Positions 1-11,097 of a stretch of 29,397 bases of DNA are shown piece by piece. The DNA is from Beroe ovata. Its lineage: Eukaryota; Ctenophora; Nuda; Beroida; Beroidae. The notes under the pieces are model-generated. The model searched no databases. It was not told the origin of the DNA and saw only the letters and a list, made by a program, of their open reading frames with translations. The stretch spans positions 122,438 to 151,834 of the forward strand of contig CAMPET010000096.1 in assembly GCA_946803715.1 (NCBI GenBank). The letters run 5' to 3'. Position 1 is the stretch's first letter. Each line of letters opens with the position of its first letter. The translations under genes and the position numbers were made by a program.

Positions 1-36
<36 letters not shown>
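1..36. repeat. (TG)n microsatellite at the left edge
   Basis: A pure TG dinucleotide run opens the window. The right edge of the window is a CA run, so both ends lie in simple repeats. Confidence 0.95.
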
Positions 37-41
<5 letters not shown>

Positions 42-209
42 CTGATGGTCATGGTGCAATGTAATCAAGCCCTATGCACGAGGTAGCTGCTTGGTAGTTG
101 TAGAAGGCACGACTCCCTGTGTGCGTGTGTATGTATATTGCGTGAACACTTTGAGTGGAATCACTGGTCAAAACGGCCAGCTCCTGCGTGAGCGTGAATG
201 TACGGGTGT

Positions 210-257
210 GTGATTTTGCTGGTGCGTGATTTTGCTGGTGCGTGATTTTGCTGGCAT
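210..257. repeat. 16-bp tandem repeat, three copies
   Basis: Three head-to-tail copies of a 16-bp unit (GTGATTTTGCTGGTGC), at 210-225, 226-241 and 242-257. The first two are identical and the third differs only in its last bases. Confidence 0.9.
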
Positions 258-409
258 GTGAAATATAGGACACTGGACAACTGTCTGACACAATGAGTAA
301 CGTAGTATACCACTGTACTCAGTTTAATGCATCATTGAACATCGAGTTACATAGACAGCAGTAACAGTTGCATGAGTATTGAGTAATGAGACTCATGTTT
401 AATCATTAT

Positions 410-436
410 CATGGTCATGTCTGCGACATGACCATG
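410..436. repeat. Short perfect palindrome, 12-bp arms
   Basis: CATGGTCATGTC at 410-421 is followed by a 3-base centre and its perfect reverse complement at 425-436. It could form a hairpin. No gene is next to it, and its function is unknown. Confidence 0.85.
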
Positions 437-1494
437 TCTCATGCTGACACCATTATGTCATAGCAAATGTCATTACATTTACACATACAGATGTCTGTCA
501 TACATCATATACTATCCTTCGCATCACCACACGGTCGAGATCAGTTGATATACCACTAAATCGATCATGACACTATTCGAGTAGTAGTAGTAGTAGCCGG
601 GTTATATAGGAGCATCTGTGAGATCCTTCCATTTTATGTTCCATATCCGCTCTTCGATGTGAATTTTAGCTACAATTCCACCAATTTCCCGCACAACTCT
701 GTGGACTTAAAATCGATGGTTATTTCGTGGGCATCTCCTGGAGTTGTGTAGTTCCTATTTTGATCAAATTGATCATTTTGATCTTTGCTGATGGATAAGT
801 TTCGACCGTGACTGGGCGAAAGTTCTAGAATATTCGTACGATTGCATTTACCCCTATGTACGTGGACCAGATTATTTAAACTCGTGGGCGTCAGTTAAGT
901 GAGCCCCCGCGCTGTGCCTCGATTTACACCGTTTAATTTTGACATGTGAGTTATATAACATGGTGATTGCCCCCTCACCTCCAGATACTTCATTATGCTT
1001 CACAGATTGAGGATTGAGGATCTGAGGAAATGATTTGCCAAGATTCCGACACTGATCAATATTTAGCTGTCTGAGTATGAACACAATTGGTTCTTCGATC
1101 CTTGCTCCGCTCAATCTAATAAACCCCATTCGATTGAACCTAACTTGACAGTACTCCTAATTATTAGTAGGAGCCTGTGCCACTCATATGATATGTTCAT
1201 TTCGTCGTTCCTGCGAATCCTCTCAGAGGATTCCTCTGCCGATTTCGCTGTCAATTCCCACAATCCGTTATAATCGATATCTGCCCGGCGCCCGCTCGTG
1301 TAGTTCATCTGACATTGACTAATGAATAGCATGCGACGGGTGAGGAAGGGACAAAGTTCGTCTCTCACGATGTGTCACCCATCCGAATCTGATAGACTCA
1401 TCCTGGCATTCATCTCGGATTATGCCAGCTTCATTATAAGTGCCTGTCGGAGTGGTTTGTTAGTTGGATGTTCATGTTGGTAGTATTTTTGTTG

Positions 1495-1585
1495 CACATA
1501 CACAGACACAGACACACAGACACAGACACAGACACACACACACACACANCACACACACACACACACACACTAACACGCACACACA
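1495..1585. repeat. CA/GACA microsatellite with one N
   Basis: A run of CACAGA and CA units with an ambiguous base at 1549, which suggests the assembler could not resolve the repeat length. An open frame on the minus strand crosses it (Cys-Val repeats in translation), but this is a repeat artefact. Confidence 0.95.
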
Positions 1586-2107
1586 GGCCGAAACCGCTAG
1601 ACCATATCATACACGATAATGATATAATTGAGTGCAGCTGCGATTGACCCGTCTCACGCAGGTTTCGACCTAATACCTTTGTGTCTCTCTCCTGCCTTAT
1701 CAACTATAGTAGCTGACACATATGAGTGGAATTCTCAAATTCTCCATGTCATTGCCCAGTAAGAGCAGGATTTACATTTTCCAGCACATAATATGATCGT
1801 AGAGAGCTGTGCGATTGTGCGAAGATAATGATCTCGTCTCAACTTATTCCGATTCCTGGATATTCCAGAATCGGGAAGTTTTACAGCTATAGCTATTTGT
1901 TCCTCCATCGCTCTATGTTTTGATCCACATTTCTCTGTGTGATGATTTTGTCCCGCGTATAATTAAATCGCGCTGCTTCACTTGATTGTAAATATCTGTG
2001 AAGAGCCATGATTATCATTCTGTATCGGATAGTAACTGTTTTGTTTCCATATTTATTTACTCCTTAAATATTTACTCTTTGTTGAATAGGTATCAGCTTG
2101 GCAGTTT

Positions 2108-2156
2108 TCAGTTGTTTGATAGGTATCACTGTTACCATTACCTATCAAACAACTGA
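2108..2156. repeat. Inverted repeat, 18-bp arms
   Basis: The arm at 2108-2125 is the perfect reverse complement of 2139-2156, separated by a 13-base loop. A partial third copy of the right arm follows at about 2161-2176, and GGTATCAG/CTGATACC form an outer pair at about 2089 and 2153. This looks like a small fold-back element or the remnant of one. Confidence 0.85.
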
Positions 2157-2550
2157 TACCGATCAAACAACTGATAAGTTGCAGTTCTCAGTCTCTATTT
2201 TGCTCATCACACAGTTCACCCTCGTCACACGTATTCTGTAATCTGAAATTGGGTTTACAAGAGGGTATGGGGATGCAGTGTTGTGGGGGGATATAGAACT
2301 ATCTGTTGGACTCATGATGAAATTAAAGGGCTTGGTCGAGGGGAAATATGATAGGGTCTGACCCGTTTAGACAGGGTGGGATTTACATGGACATTGGACA
2401 AGGGGTGTGGCAAGAACTTGAAGTTGAATTAGGGCGTGGGAACTTCGGTGTTCGGCCCAATCGTTAACCCGGACCACCACTTAATGAAAGAGGACTAAAA
2501 TTTCCCTGACTCGAGAGAAGCTGTTCCCGAGCGAGACACGCCCCTCAGTC

Positions 2551-5156
2551 ATGTCAAACTTCACCGAGTACTCAACCACTGCTGACTATCTAATCGCGAT
2601 TCCTGGATTACTCCTCGGAACTTACACTATCGTTGGTACGATAATTGATGAGTTAGGAAAAATATTTCCTTGTGTTTGAATCCTCATTAGTTAGCAATTG
2701 TTTATTAGAATCCACTCTAATTATAATTTCCCCTTGTTTCAGCGAATTCCCTTGTCCTTGTTATCATCTCCCGGTTCAGTCGACGAACAAACTCCGAACT
2801 CATCTTCGCCAATCTGGCGATAGCCGATCTACTCGGTGGATTCAACTTTATCTTCGCTTGCGGTATCCTTCTGGCAGGACGCCAATATTTCGATTTTTAC
2901 CTTGTCGATGATGTATTTTGTCAAGTGGTGACAATTTCCTGGTATGTGGTGTCCATCAGTACACCGCTTATGCTGGCACAGACGTGCCTTGGCCGTTTCC
3001 TGGCGGTCTTCACTCCTATGAGGTGCTGGTTTGTGTTAATTTGGAACAAATGTTTCCAAGTCACTATCATCCTGATCATTAACTTCTTACGGTTACACCC
3101 ACTGCAGCTCTCTCACCAAATCTCCCCACATCCTGATCCATAGATACGAAAATCTCTTCACCCGAGGGAATGTAATGGTGTGTTTGGGTGTGGTGTGGAT
3201 GATTAGTCTCATTGGGGGTACTCTGCACATCTACAAGCTGGGAACTATGGCCATGGAGCCCAGATGGGCTTTCTGTGACTACAGGTTTGTTATACAGCGC
3301 GGTGGGTTTCCCATTGGCATCGAAGTAGGATTGTTCAAATCATGAAAGATTCTACTTTTGGAGTTGCAAATTCAAGAGATTTTGATCTTGTAAAACACTT
3401 CTATTTCAGATTATCTGACATATATAGTGTACGAGAAACACGTTGGTTGATGGCCCTCTTCTTCTGTGCTCCTCTCCTCCTATCCACCTTGTTCCTTGTC
3501 GTGTGCAACACTGTCATATGTGTAAAGGTGGGTACTTTCGCTTTCGCTTTCACGTTTCGCTTTCTTGTTCCCCAACGGAAGGAAGGGACTTTGTGTCGAC
3601 CATCTTGGATCAGAACCTCATTCTTATGAATATGATTTACGAGTTGATCTCGACATATATAATAGTTGTCAGATATTATATCACCGATAGTCTGATCTAA
3701 TCTGATAATCAGTTATGGTCATCATACTTATCTGATGTACAACTAGTGAGTGATCATCTCTACTGAGAGAAGTAGAGCACTATATAATTACTCTCCTCTT
3801 GTCACCTCTCCAATGTATGAACTGGTGCTCATAATCACTCGATATTAATTACATAATTAGCTTAATTACCATGACTACCTAGCGGTAGTTAGGTGATTAC
3901 TATGAAGCTAGACTGAAATTTCTCGTGTCATGACACCGTCTCTTCACAGCTGTTACAAATGAGGTTACGCATTATCAGAAGAATTGGAAAGAAAATATCC
4001 GTTGCTAATGGGTTACAGGCCGTACTATCTGCCAACTTAGCCGTGGCGGACACTCAAGCCGCTCGACGGTAAGCTTGATATCAGTCTCATCCCAGTCTCA
4101 TATTCAATCGGACTGTTAAAATTTTTAAAATAGGTTTATAATTCGACCCATGTGATATACTATCACTATCATGCAATTGGGGCATAATAACTTGACTCTA
4201 TTCTCTCATTATCTCATACCTCTCTCCCTCTGAGTCTGTGCCCTCATCCTCTCTTAAGCAATAATAATCTCACGCCACCCCCTCCTCCCCGACAGGCTGA
4301 CTAACTCGGAAGCCGATCAGCAGCAGCAGACACAGGATTGCAAAGCTCGCCCTGCTGCTAAGCGACGAATACCCCGTATCAGTGTGTTCGAGCTGGAGGC
4401 AGTGGTCCAGGCTGAGGATGAGGATGATGGAGACGAAGAGGGGTCTCCGTGTCTCGATAACGGGGGGAGAAATGCCCACTTCCGTGAGTAGCAACTCGGT
4501 GTTCTGATTTCAGTTCATTTTCGTTATTCATGGTGATGTTATACCGTATAACTATAAGGTAACTAAGGGATACCAGACAGTTTGAGACACAAATTTGACT
4601 ATATCCTCAAATTCCAGATACGAAGTTGGGTGTCAACAATTTGGAAAAGATAACCGGATCCACGGACATTCTGAACGAACCGATCAACTTGGAACCGACT
4701 AAACTGACAGTTCCACGATGCCTGTTCCTAAAACTCGCTCCCAATTCTCTGTGCTCTCGACCGTCCCTCAAATCAGGAGCATCCAACGCCGGGTCCTTAA
4801 AATCAGTGATAAAACTACCACACAAACGTTGCAAAAACGGTCGGAAAGAACTTAACATCGTGCTGGTAACGGTTCTCTTTTCACTAAACTTCCTTCTTTG
4901 GAAGAGCATCATGGTGTTCTACTACTTTTCCTCTCTCCTCTCCTTGGACGACAATCACCATGGCGACGCCGCATCTCGTCACGTGTTTCGAGGCGTTTCC
5001 GGGGTAACGGAAACATACTTGCACTGGTGGTACTATTCGGCAACGTTCATGACAAGTTGTGTGAACCCTATCATCCATTTCGTGTGTAATAGTAAGATGA
5101 AGAGGGCGCTGATTCGGTTATATAGGTCGTCGAGGGGTGGAAACGGGTACCAGTGA
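2551..5156 (+). CDS. Orphan class A (rhodopsin-like) GPCR, 7 exons, 489 aa
   Basis: Seven-transmembrane receptor of the plasma membrane; the ligand is unknown. Predicted exons are 2551-2635, 2743-3022, 3144-3284, 3410-3527, 3950-4068, 4296-4483 and 4618-5156. All borders are GT..AG and the phases agree, giving 489 residues and a TGA stop. Seen: TM1 with N30 (position 1.50), TM2 NLAIAD with D57 (2.50), and C88 (3.25) exactly 25 residues before R113 (3.50). TM4 (VMVCLGVVWMISLIGG) is followed by a Cys in extracellular loop 2 that could pair with C88. TM7 carries NP at 460-461. Departures from the family: DRY is GRF (112-114), NPxxY is NPIIH (460-464), and TM6 has no CWxP. Intracellular loop 3 is very long (about 209-385) and includes an acidic stretch and Ser/Lys-rich sequence. 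I cannot place it in a ligand class. The N-terminus is short, with an N-glycosylation sequon at N3. Confidence 0.88.
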
Positions 5157-5245
5157 GGTATGGTAACTGTATTATCACTGTAGCAGTGATGTATGGTCAC
5201 TGTAGCAGTGGTTCATGGTCACTGTAATGCAGTGATTCACCATTA
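5157..5245. repeat. Imperfect repeats in the receptor 3' UTR
   Basis: Directly after the receptor stop, about four degenerate copies of a roughly 25-base unit built on TGGTCACTGTAGCAGTG occur head to tail. Each contains a small inverted pair (CACTG/CAGTG), so the transcript could form a row of small hairpins. Confidence 0.7.
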
Positions 5246-5587
5246 CATTCTTAGTACTCTCATAGCCTCATACAAAGAAGACAAATAAGTTTAGCTTTGA
5301 GATAAATTGAAATTGAAGGAAAGACATCTCCAAAAACAGTTTCATACTCTGATCAGCTTGTTGATGGATCGAATGGAATGTTTCGTAAGGTGTTACAAAG
5401 AAGTCATCCTTTTCACAAATATTCTGTACAAAGACGGGTTAGTATATCCGACCACTATATCGCAATACGTCCTAAACATTGACCAGCAACATTATATAAA
5501 AGGTAGTAGTAGAAGCTCTCAGTCCCTCATGATAGAATGACCACTGCAAGATCTTCTTTTCATCGTGTCACGTGACGTGTGTGGCGA
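5246..5587. other. Convergent intergenic spacer between GPCR and IFT56
   Basis: This spacer lies between the plus-strand receptor and the minus-strand IFT56, so it must hold both 3' UTRs and polyadenylation sites. A 77-codon open frame at 5307-5540 has no recognisable motif. I see nothing else. Confidence 0.6.
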
Positions 5588-8500
5588 TCACGTGACTGAG
5601 ACACGGTTATCTTTGGCCCACTTCTTCATAATCCTGATGATATACTCCACCTGAGCGTTGCCCGTGTTGCGTAGAATAGCCAGAATCTCGCGTAGAGTTT
5701 CCCTGAGGGGAATATAAGTGGTCAGATCTCTTCAAACCAAATTGGGATAGTCTCGAAGTTGAATTCTAATCTGAAACCTACTTTGGCTCATGTCCAGCTA
5801 TGATCTGTTGGAAGAGCCCGATACACGCTCCCCTCTTCCCCTCCCAGTATTCTGGATTCGGATCCAGTCTCTCCAGGACGTCAAATGCTTTAGCGCTGTA
5901 GTAGAACTGACCCATCTGAGAAGATTGTGATGAGGGAATGCAGCTGGGATTTTCATAAACCGGGTGATTATGCATGAATGTCGTAGGATTAAGCAAGTGA
6001 TTCGTATCTTGATCATCAATTGGTAATATACCTTGTAACAATCGTTTGCGATGAGCTGAAGAAGACTGAAACTCTCGCTACTCGTCTCCTGTTTGAGGTA
6101 CAGTTCCCACGCTAATCTCGGTTTTCTGTTCATGATGTAGCACCGAGCTAGCCACCCGAGGTAAACGTAATCCGACTTCATCTTCTCTGATTGGACCATC
6201 AGGAAAATCTGAGAAATCAATCGATTATTCAAGGAGGGTGGACGTAGCTGTAGATTGATTAATTAATCGAGTACATTAATTAATCGAGTACATTAATTAA
6301 TTGAGTACATCACCATCAGCGGTAGTGATGATCTACATCCGACAAACCTCCTCCGCCTCCTTATATTTCCCAGTCGCAGCTTTAGCCTGTCCAAAGTTGA
6401 AGTTAAAGGGGTCCTCGTTATAGAAATAACTCTTGATGGAGTTTAGGTAGATGAGTACATCCTCGAATTGCTTGAGGAGGAAGAAGCAGCTGGCCATGCA
6501 CTGCCGTCCTGGGATGGTGTCACATTCGCTCGCACTGCCTCCTACAAGCTGAGAGGAATGGGAGGTGTCAGCTGGGGCCAAGGGGAGGGTGAAATGGAAT
6601 ACAAGCTAGGGGTGTATATGGATGTGTCATACAGCACCCAAAGGTAGAAGTTTCTACCTGGAAATACTGCTGTGCAATCTTGATATGATCATTGAGCCCT
6701 TGTTCCTGTCCCAATGCAGCATTGACCACACCTTTCAGTATGTACTCCTGTCAAAATAAGTGGAGTCACAATCTATTGCTTGGCAGTTTGCCACAATGCA
6801 CAACGATGCACTCATATTTGGAGCCGTCAACGTCTATTTCTCGAAACAACTTAAACCTGAATTTGTGATCTCACTTTCAATACCTGAGGTGTGGTGGGTG
6901 AAATATCCTTGAAGTGATTGTATGCCTCCTGGATGTCATCCTGTCTTAGGTAGTATATCACAAGGTTCAGCCGTGCTTCAGGTATCACATCAATCAGCGG
7001 GGGTAGGACTTGGAGAGCTGATTCACCACTTCTAAACACCACCTGAGGGTCGGATGACAGTGAAATTCCCTCCAAAATTTCGTGAAATCATGTGAAAATC
7101 TCCTTGCTATTTGTCTGAGAATTCCGTCCGAAGAGTTCGGTATCGTACCAAGTTGTGTTTGATGAGATCCGATGCGAACTTGAAACTCGGCGAACAAACA
7201 TCTGACAAATTCTTCAGTTCCGCCTCGGCTGCTTTACCGTTATACAGACGGAAGTGGTTGCACGCTTTGAGGTTGATAGCAACAGTGGAGTCAGGGAAAT
7301 GTTGTAAATACACTGCCAAAACTTCCTGTCGTGGGAGTAGATTTAATAGAAGAATACATTAAATGAAACATATAGACATGTTTAGGGGATTCAAGACAAA
7401 TTTGAGGTTAAACTGAGGATCTCAATATGCCATACCTGTGAAACATCGTAGTAATCGAGTTTGTAGTAGCACAGTGCAACGTATACGTTTAGAGCTAGGA
7501 ACTCTCTGAAAACAGATGTTCAGTTTCTGATCATATGACAATTTGACATTGTTAATGGATGATTTTCATTTATTATCAAACAAATGATTCAAGATTTGTT
7601 GACGAATTCATGCTTAATGAGCACATCGCGGTACATTTTCGAGAAAAAAGATGTCGATGCTTCATTTCACAAGTGAAATAGGGCGTCTCACTTACTTTTT
7701 ACTGCCACCGTTTGAACTGCAATAGTGCTACGCAGTGAGAAGCCCATATATCACACATTATATGATAACAGCTTGTGAAAATGATGTAGCCCACTTTCGG
7801 TTAGGCCTCATAACAAACAACTGGGTTGTCGCGCGCGCGATCGAGCTTACTTCGGCCACAGGGTATTGGAGGTTTAGAGAAACTGTTTACATGACTTGGC
7901 TGTGGTGTACTCATTTCTGTTGATTGAGAAATGAAACCAGGACATCGCACAGTAAACAGTCTTCTCTTAATCCTCACAATGCCCATATATAGACATGTAA
8001 CCTTAGAGACCGGCATACTTTCAGTGCACAATTTGTTTTTTCTACATTAAAATGTCAAAACGCCGTACATTTATGTGACGCGCGCGCGAATTTGTGTCTA
8101 CTTTTGTCACAGATCAGTTGAAATCTACGATTTACCTGTTTTCAAGCAGTACTCTCTTGTATATGTCAATAGCTTCTTGATAATGACTCCTCAAGTAGTG
8201 AATCGATGCCAAACTCAGCTGAAAGCAATAATTTTAGCAAAGTTTGACAATGCTGTGTATTGTTGATGTTTGAAGAAATCAGTGTTGATTTGTGAAAATC
8301 AATGTTAATTTGTGAAAACAAGGAAGAATTTCTCTACTTATATACCTGGTCTTCCACGATATCCTGCAAGTTTTTGTGGTATCCCATCAGTTTCTTCTCA
8401 TCGTTAAACTTGTGTGAAAGATGGAACATCAATCTGTTCTGTAACTTGCTCTTGGGGCCTGAGAAATTTGTGTTTTTCAGCAATATTACTAGGATTACTG

Positions 8501-9194
8501 TTCCAAATATTATGTAGCCCACAATTTCAGATGCTGTCTGCTGCAGCAACCTACCCTTGGCACAAGCATCCTCCGCCTCTTTGTACATTCCCAGAAAGAA
8601 CATGGAACATGCCAGATATGTCCATGCCTCCACAGGGGCACCCTTTATCTCTGTGATTTGCTGGTACTCCTGAATAAGACAAGCGGATTTGAAAATCATT
8701 TCATGCTGCTGTTAAGGATGGTTATGATAGATGAAGATCAAATCGAAGAAACAATTCTTCGACTTGAATAAGTTACCCTATAATATAGGTACCACAAATT
8801 GGTATAATTGTCATCATAGAACATAATCTATGGAAGTATGGATCCCTCTCCTCTCGATCGCAAACCTTTAACGCTTTCTTGTAATCCCCCAAGTGAAAGT
8901 AACAGTATGCAATCCACATTGCGGTCGTGACATCATTCTTGTTGTTAGCTCTCTCGAATTCTAGTAGAGTTACAGCGCCAGTATAGTCCCGTGCCGTGAC
9001 AAAATCTTCCAACTTTGGGAGTTTCTTCTTTTTCTTCTCCTTTTCCTCAACAGTAGAGGGCCCTGTAGCTGCCTTTGCTCTTGACAGTAACTGAGACAAC
9101 ACGGTAAGGGGATTATCAGATGAAGAAAATCCATTAACTCAAGTTTTCGAACAGAATGAGAATTAAGAACAAGGGTGATTCTGAATCTTACCAT
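5588..9194 (-). CDS. IFT56: Intraflagellar transport protein 56 (TTC26/DYF-13), 13 exons, 553 aa
   Basis: TPR-repeat subunit of the IFT-B complex, which moves cargo along the axoneme during cilium and flagellum assembly. Coding exons, 5' to 3' on the minus strand: 9194-9192 (ATG only), 9090-8866, 8669-8555, 8458-8346, 8218-8136, 7505-7436, 7325-7149, 7042-6884, 6747-6658, 6548-6348, 6208-6032, 5915-5782 and 5702-5588. Phases agree at every junction and the total is 553 residues, against about 554 for human TTC26. Long stretches are nearly identical to the vertebrate protein, for example [52 protein letters not shown] and [18 protein letters not shown]. The start is chosen because ATG joined to exon 2 gives MLLSRAK, like human MMLSRAK. 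No frameshift is needed, so the gene looks intact. It is the last gene of a same-strand run. Confidence 0.96.
6258..6308. repeat. 17-bp tandem repeat in an IFT56 intron
   Basis: Three head-to-tail copies of ATTAATTAATCGAGTAC at 6258-6274, 6275-6291 and 6292-6308. The last copy has one C-to-T change. They lie in the 139-base intron between the exons at 6348-6548 and 6032-6208. Confidence 0.9.
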
Positions 9195-9572
9195 AACTGG
9201 GTGACTTGATCGTTATCTATCTCTCACTCATCAACTGTCTCACTAAGTTTTTTAGTAATGATTATATTGGTGTAGCGCACAGCTTGCGTCACCATGCATA
9301 ACACAATACAATTCAAATAGTGAATACACAATACAAGAGTGGTAAAATCGATAACTGTACTTTACAACAATGTAGTGTACATAACACATTATTGATCAGA
9401 TTAATTATCACCTTTGAAAGAAGTTGTCTCTGATGAGTTATCTGAAAGAAATTATCTCTGATAAAGTGGTGTCTGAGATTGGGTTCCAGCCCAAATCTTA
9501 GATTACTCTTCGCACTTAACATATTTGTAAGTGAAATACAAAACAACGCAGAAAAAAGTCAAAACCATTATA
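9195..9572. other. Spacer between IFT56 and the ERICH2-like gene
   Basis: Presumed IFT56 promoter/5' UTR and ERICH2-like 3' UTR, both on the minus strand. A 77-codon open frame at 9313-9546 shows no motif. I see no other feature. Confidence 0.5.
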
Positions 9573-10070
9573 TCACGTCTGATAAGACAGAGTCAAATCC
9601 CCAACGCGATGCGTTATAACCTCCCCTCCCTCATCACTATCTGATGACGATGATGATGAGTCATCACCTGACGAGTCATCACTCTCATCATCATCACTAC
9701 TATCATCCCACTTATTCGGCGGATTCCGAGCCTGCTCCTCTAACTGCTCCATACGCTCCACAATCACCCCATACATCTCCTTGCACACCTTGTGATCCGG
9801 CTCAACTCTGAGGATAAGCTCGCAAATACTCTTCGCTTTGTCGTACTGCTTCGTCATGAGACATGCAACTAGTTCGCCCTGTACCTCGATACTCGCTTTC
9901 CCGTTCTCGAGGACGGCAAATTCGTCCCGAGGAATGTCCGTGTTGAATGTCCCGATGTCGTGTTCGTCTATTTCGGAGAGGAATTTGGTGGGGGACGAAA
10001 CGGTCTCCTCGTCCGTAGGCAGGACTTCTAACATTGTGGGTTGACTGGAGGAGGACTTCTGGATTGACAT
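9573..10070 (-). CDS. ERICH2: Glutamate-rich protein 2-like (ERICH2), 165 aa
   Basis: Single open coding exon with ATG at 10070 and TGA at 9573. Residues about 60-115 form a TPR-like helical pair (ELVACLMTKQYDKAKSIC, then ILRVEPDHKVCKEM) that resembles the conserved C-terminal block of vertebrate ERICH2. It is followed by an Asp/Ser-rich acidic tract (about 120-150), which is the feature that names the family. At 165 residues it is much shorter than the human protein and corresponds to its conserved C-terminal part. Its molecular function is not established; vertebrate expression is mainly testicular as I recall it. Further coding exons upstream are possible but none is needed. It lies 378 bases upstream of IFT56 on the same strand. 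Confidence 0.75.
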   Translation of the reverse strand: MSIQKSSSSQPTMLEVLPTDEETVSSPTKFLSEIDEHDIGTFNTDIPRDEFAVLENGKASIEVQGELVACLMTKQYDKAKSICELILRVEPDHKVCKEMYGVIVERMEQLEEQARNPPNKWDDSSDDDESDDSSGDDSSSSSSDSDEGGEVITHRVGDLTLSYQT

Positions 10071-10284
10071 TGTACTGGAGATTGGCGGGTTTTAGAATTG
10101 TGTTTGAATGAGTATGGGTTTGTAAAAATGTATGTTGTTGGGATAGTGGCAGAGATATTGGAATAGAACTGGAGCAGCGAAGCTATGAATGAAGATAAGA
10201 AATAACAAAGTGAATTCAAAAACAATTTCAAATTTTAATCAAGTATAAAAAGCCACTAAAAGTCTTAAAAATTGGTCAAATAAC

Positions 10285-10746
10285 TCAGCCAGTGGTCAGA
10301 TATTCGATGCGAGCAAGGATTGCATTTTCCATCCATCGCTTCTCCTCTACAAGGTCAGACATTTGTCCTTGTAGCTGCGATAAGGATATGTTAGAGAAAT
10401 CCAATTTGTGTTGAACTGTAGAGGATGGCTTCACAGACTGTTCGTTTTGATCATTTTCCGGATTCAAAATGGGACTCAGGTCCAATTCGATGTGATCGGC
10501 GATTGCTTCAATTCTCGGTGTTGTAGCAGTGACATGTCGCCCATTTTTGTGGATCCAAAGGTTAGATTTCAAAAAGGTAATAGAGCGATGCTGAGATGGT
10601 GAATTCATCTCATTGCAGATATCTTCAAACTGTGAAAAGGAATTGTCCATGTATTTCCGAGCCAAATTTCCCCTGTACAGTGATTGAATAGACAGAATCA
10701 TAGTTTCGTCAACTTTCTTGCCATCTCCGATGAAATCAGTACACAT
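10285..10746 (-). CDS. IQCC: IQ motif-containing protein C-like (IQCC), 153 aa
   Basis: Small protein with one IQ motif near the N-terminus (IQSLYRGNLARKYM, residues about 20-33), the calmodulin-binding pattern IQxxxRGxxxR. Its C-terminal helix LSQLQGQMSDLVEEKRWMEN, ending in ARIEYL, matches in spacing and residues the conserved block of vertebrate IQCC (LQxxxxxLxxELxWLxxAIxSRxEYL). These two elements in this order are why I call IQCC. The middle is poorly conserved. ATG is at 10746, and a good splice acceptor (TTTTTCCAG) lies just upstream on the minus strand, so a non-coding or short coding 5' exon may exist. It lies 214 bases from the ERICH2-like gene, same strand. Confidence 0.75.
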   Translation of the reverse strand: MCTDFIGDGKKVDETMILSIQSLYRGNLARKYMDNSFSQFEDICNEMNSPSQHRSITFLKSNLWIHKNGRHVTATTPRIEAIADHIELDLSPILNPENDQNEQSVKPSSTVQHKLDFSNISLSQLQGQMSDLVEEKRWMENAILARIEYLTTG

Positions 10747-11097
10747 TCCACTGGAAAAAGGTAGTTTGTGACGGACGAAAACTTGATGGAGTAACTTGAT
10801 AGGGTAACTTGATGGAAAACTTGATTGAATGATTCATAACAGTACCATAGCAACAGTACAATTGAAGCATCGAATAGTGAAATACAATGATATTTTGAAT
10901 GAATGGATATAGATTATAGGGGTTTTACGTAAAATACTAAAATAATCGACAGCGTCATAAATAGAATAAGCAAAACTGTCAAATTCATTGGCTACACAAT
11001 ATACATTCAAACGTTAAAAAAGGATAAAAATTTCATAAGTCAGTAAATTGCATTGATAAATAATCATTGTTACATTTTTCCTTTGGTGAGTACTCAT
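10747..11097. other. Spacer between IQCC-like and TXNDC16-like genes
   Basis: About 350 bases, AT-rich, with no open frame or motif. It should contain the IQCC promoter/5' exon and the TXNDC16-like 3' UTR. Confidence 0.5.

Larger units (their letters stand above)
37..2550. other. Gene-poor region left of the GPCR
   Basis: I recognise no coding exon here. The longest open frames (minus strand, about 85 codons at 872-1129 and 1111-1368) show no family motif, and a third (1434-1703) only reads through a CA repeat. The region holds a 16-bp tandem repeat, a GTA triplet run near 580-596, a CA microsatellite and two clear palindromes, listed separately. The promoter and 5' UTR of the receptor starting at 2551 should lie in its last few hundred bases, but I see no convincing core promoter motif. 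Confidence 0.6.

Noticed and set aside
872-1368. Two minus-strand open frames of about 85 codons
   Set aside because: No domain, no family resemblance, no supporting splice signals or codon pattern. Most likely chance frames.
1434-1703. Minus-strand frame with Cys-Val repeats
   Set aside because: It is translation of the CA microsatellite, and it contains the N at 1549.
4607-5089. Frames antisense to or shifted from the last GPCR exon
   Set aside because: Shadows of the receptor exon, which has a clear TM6-TM7 translation.
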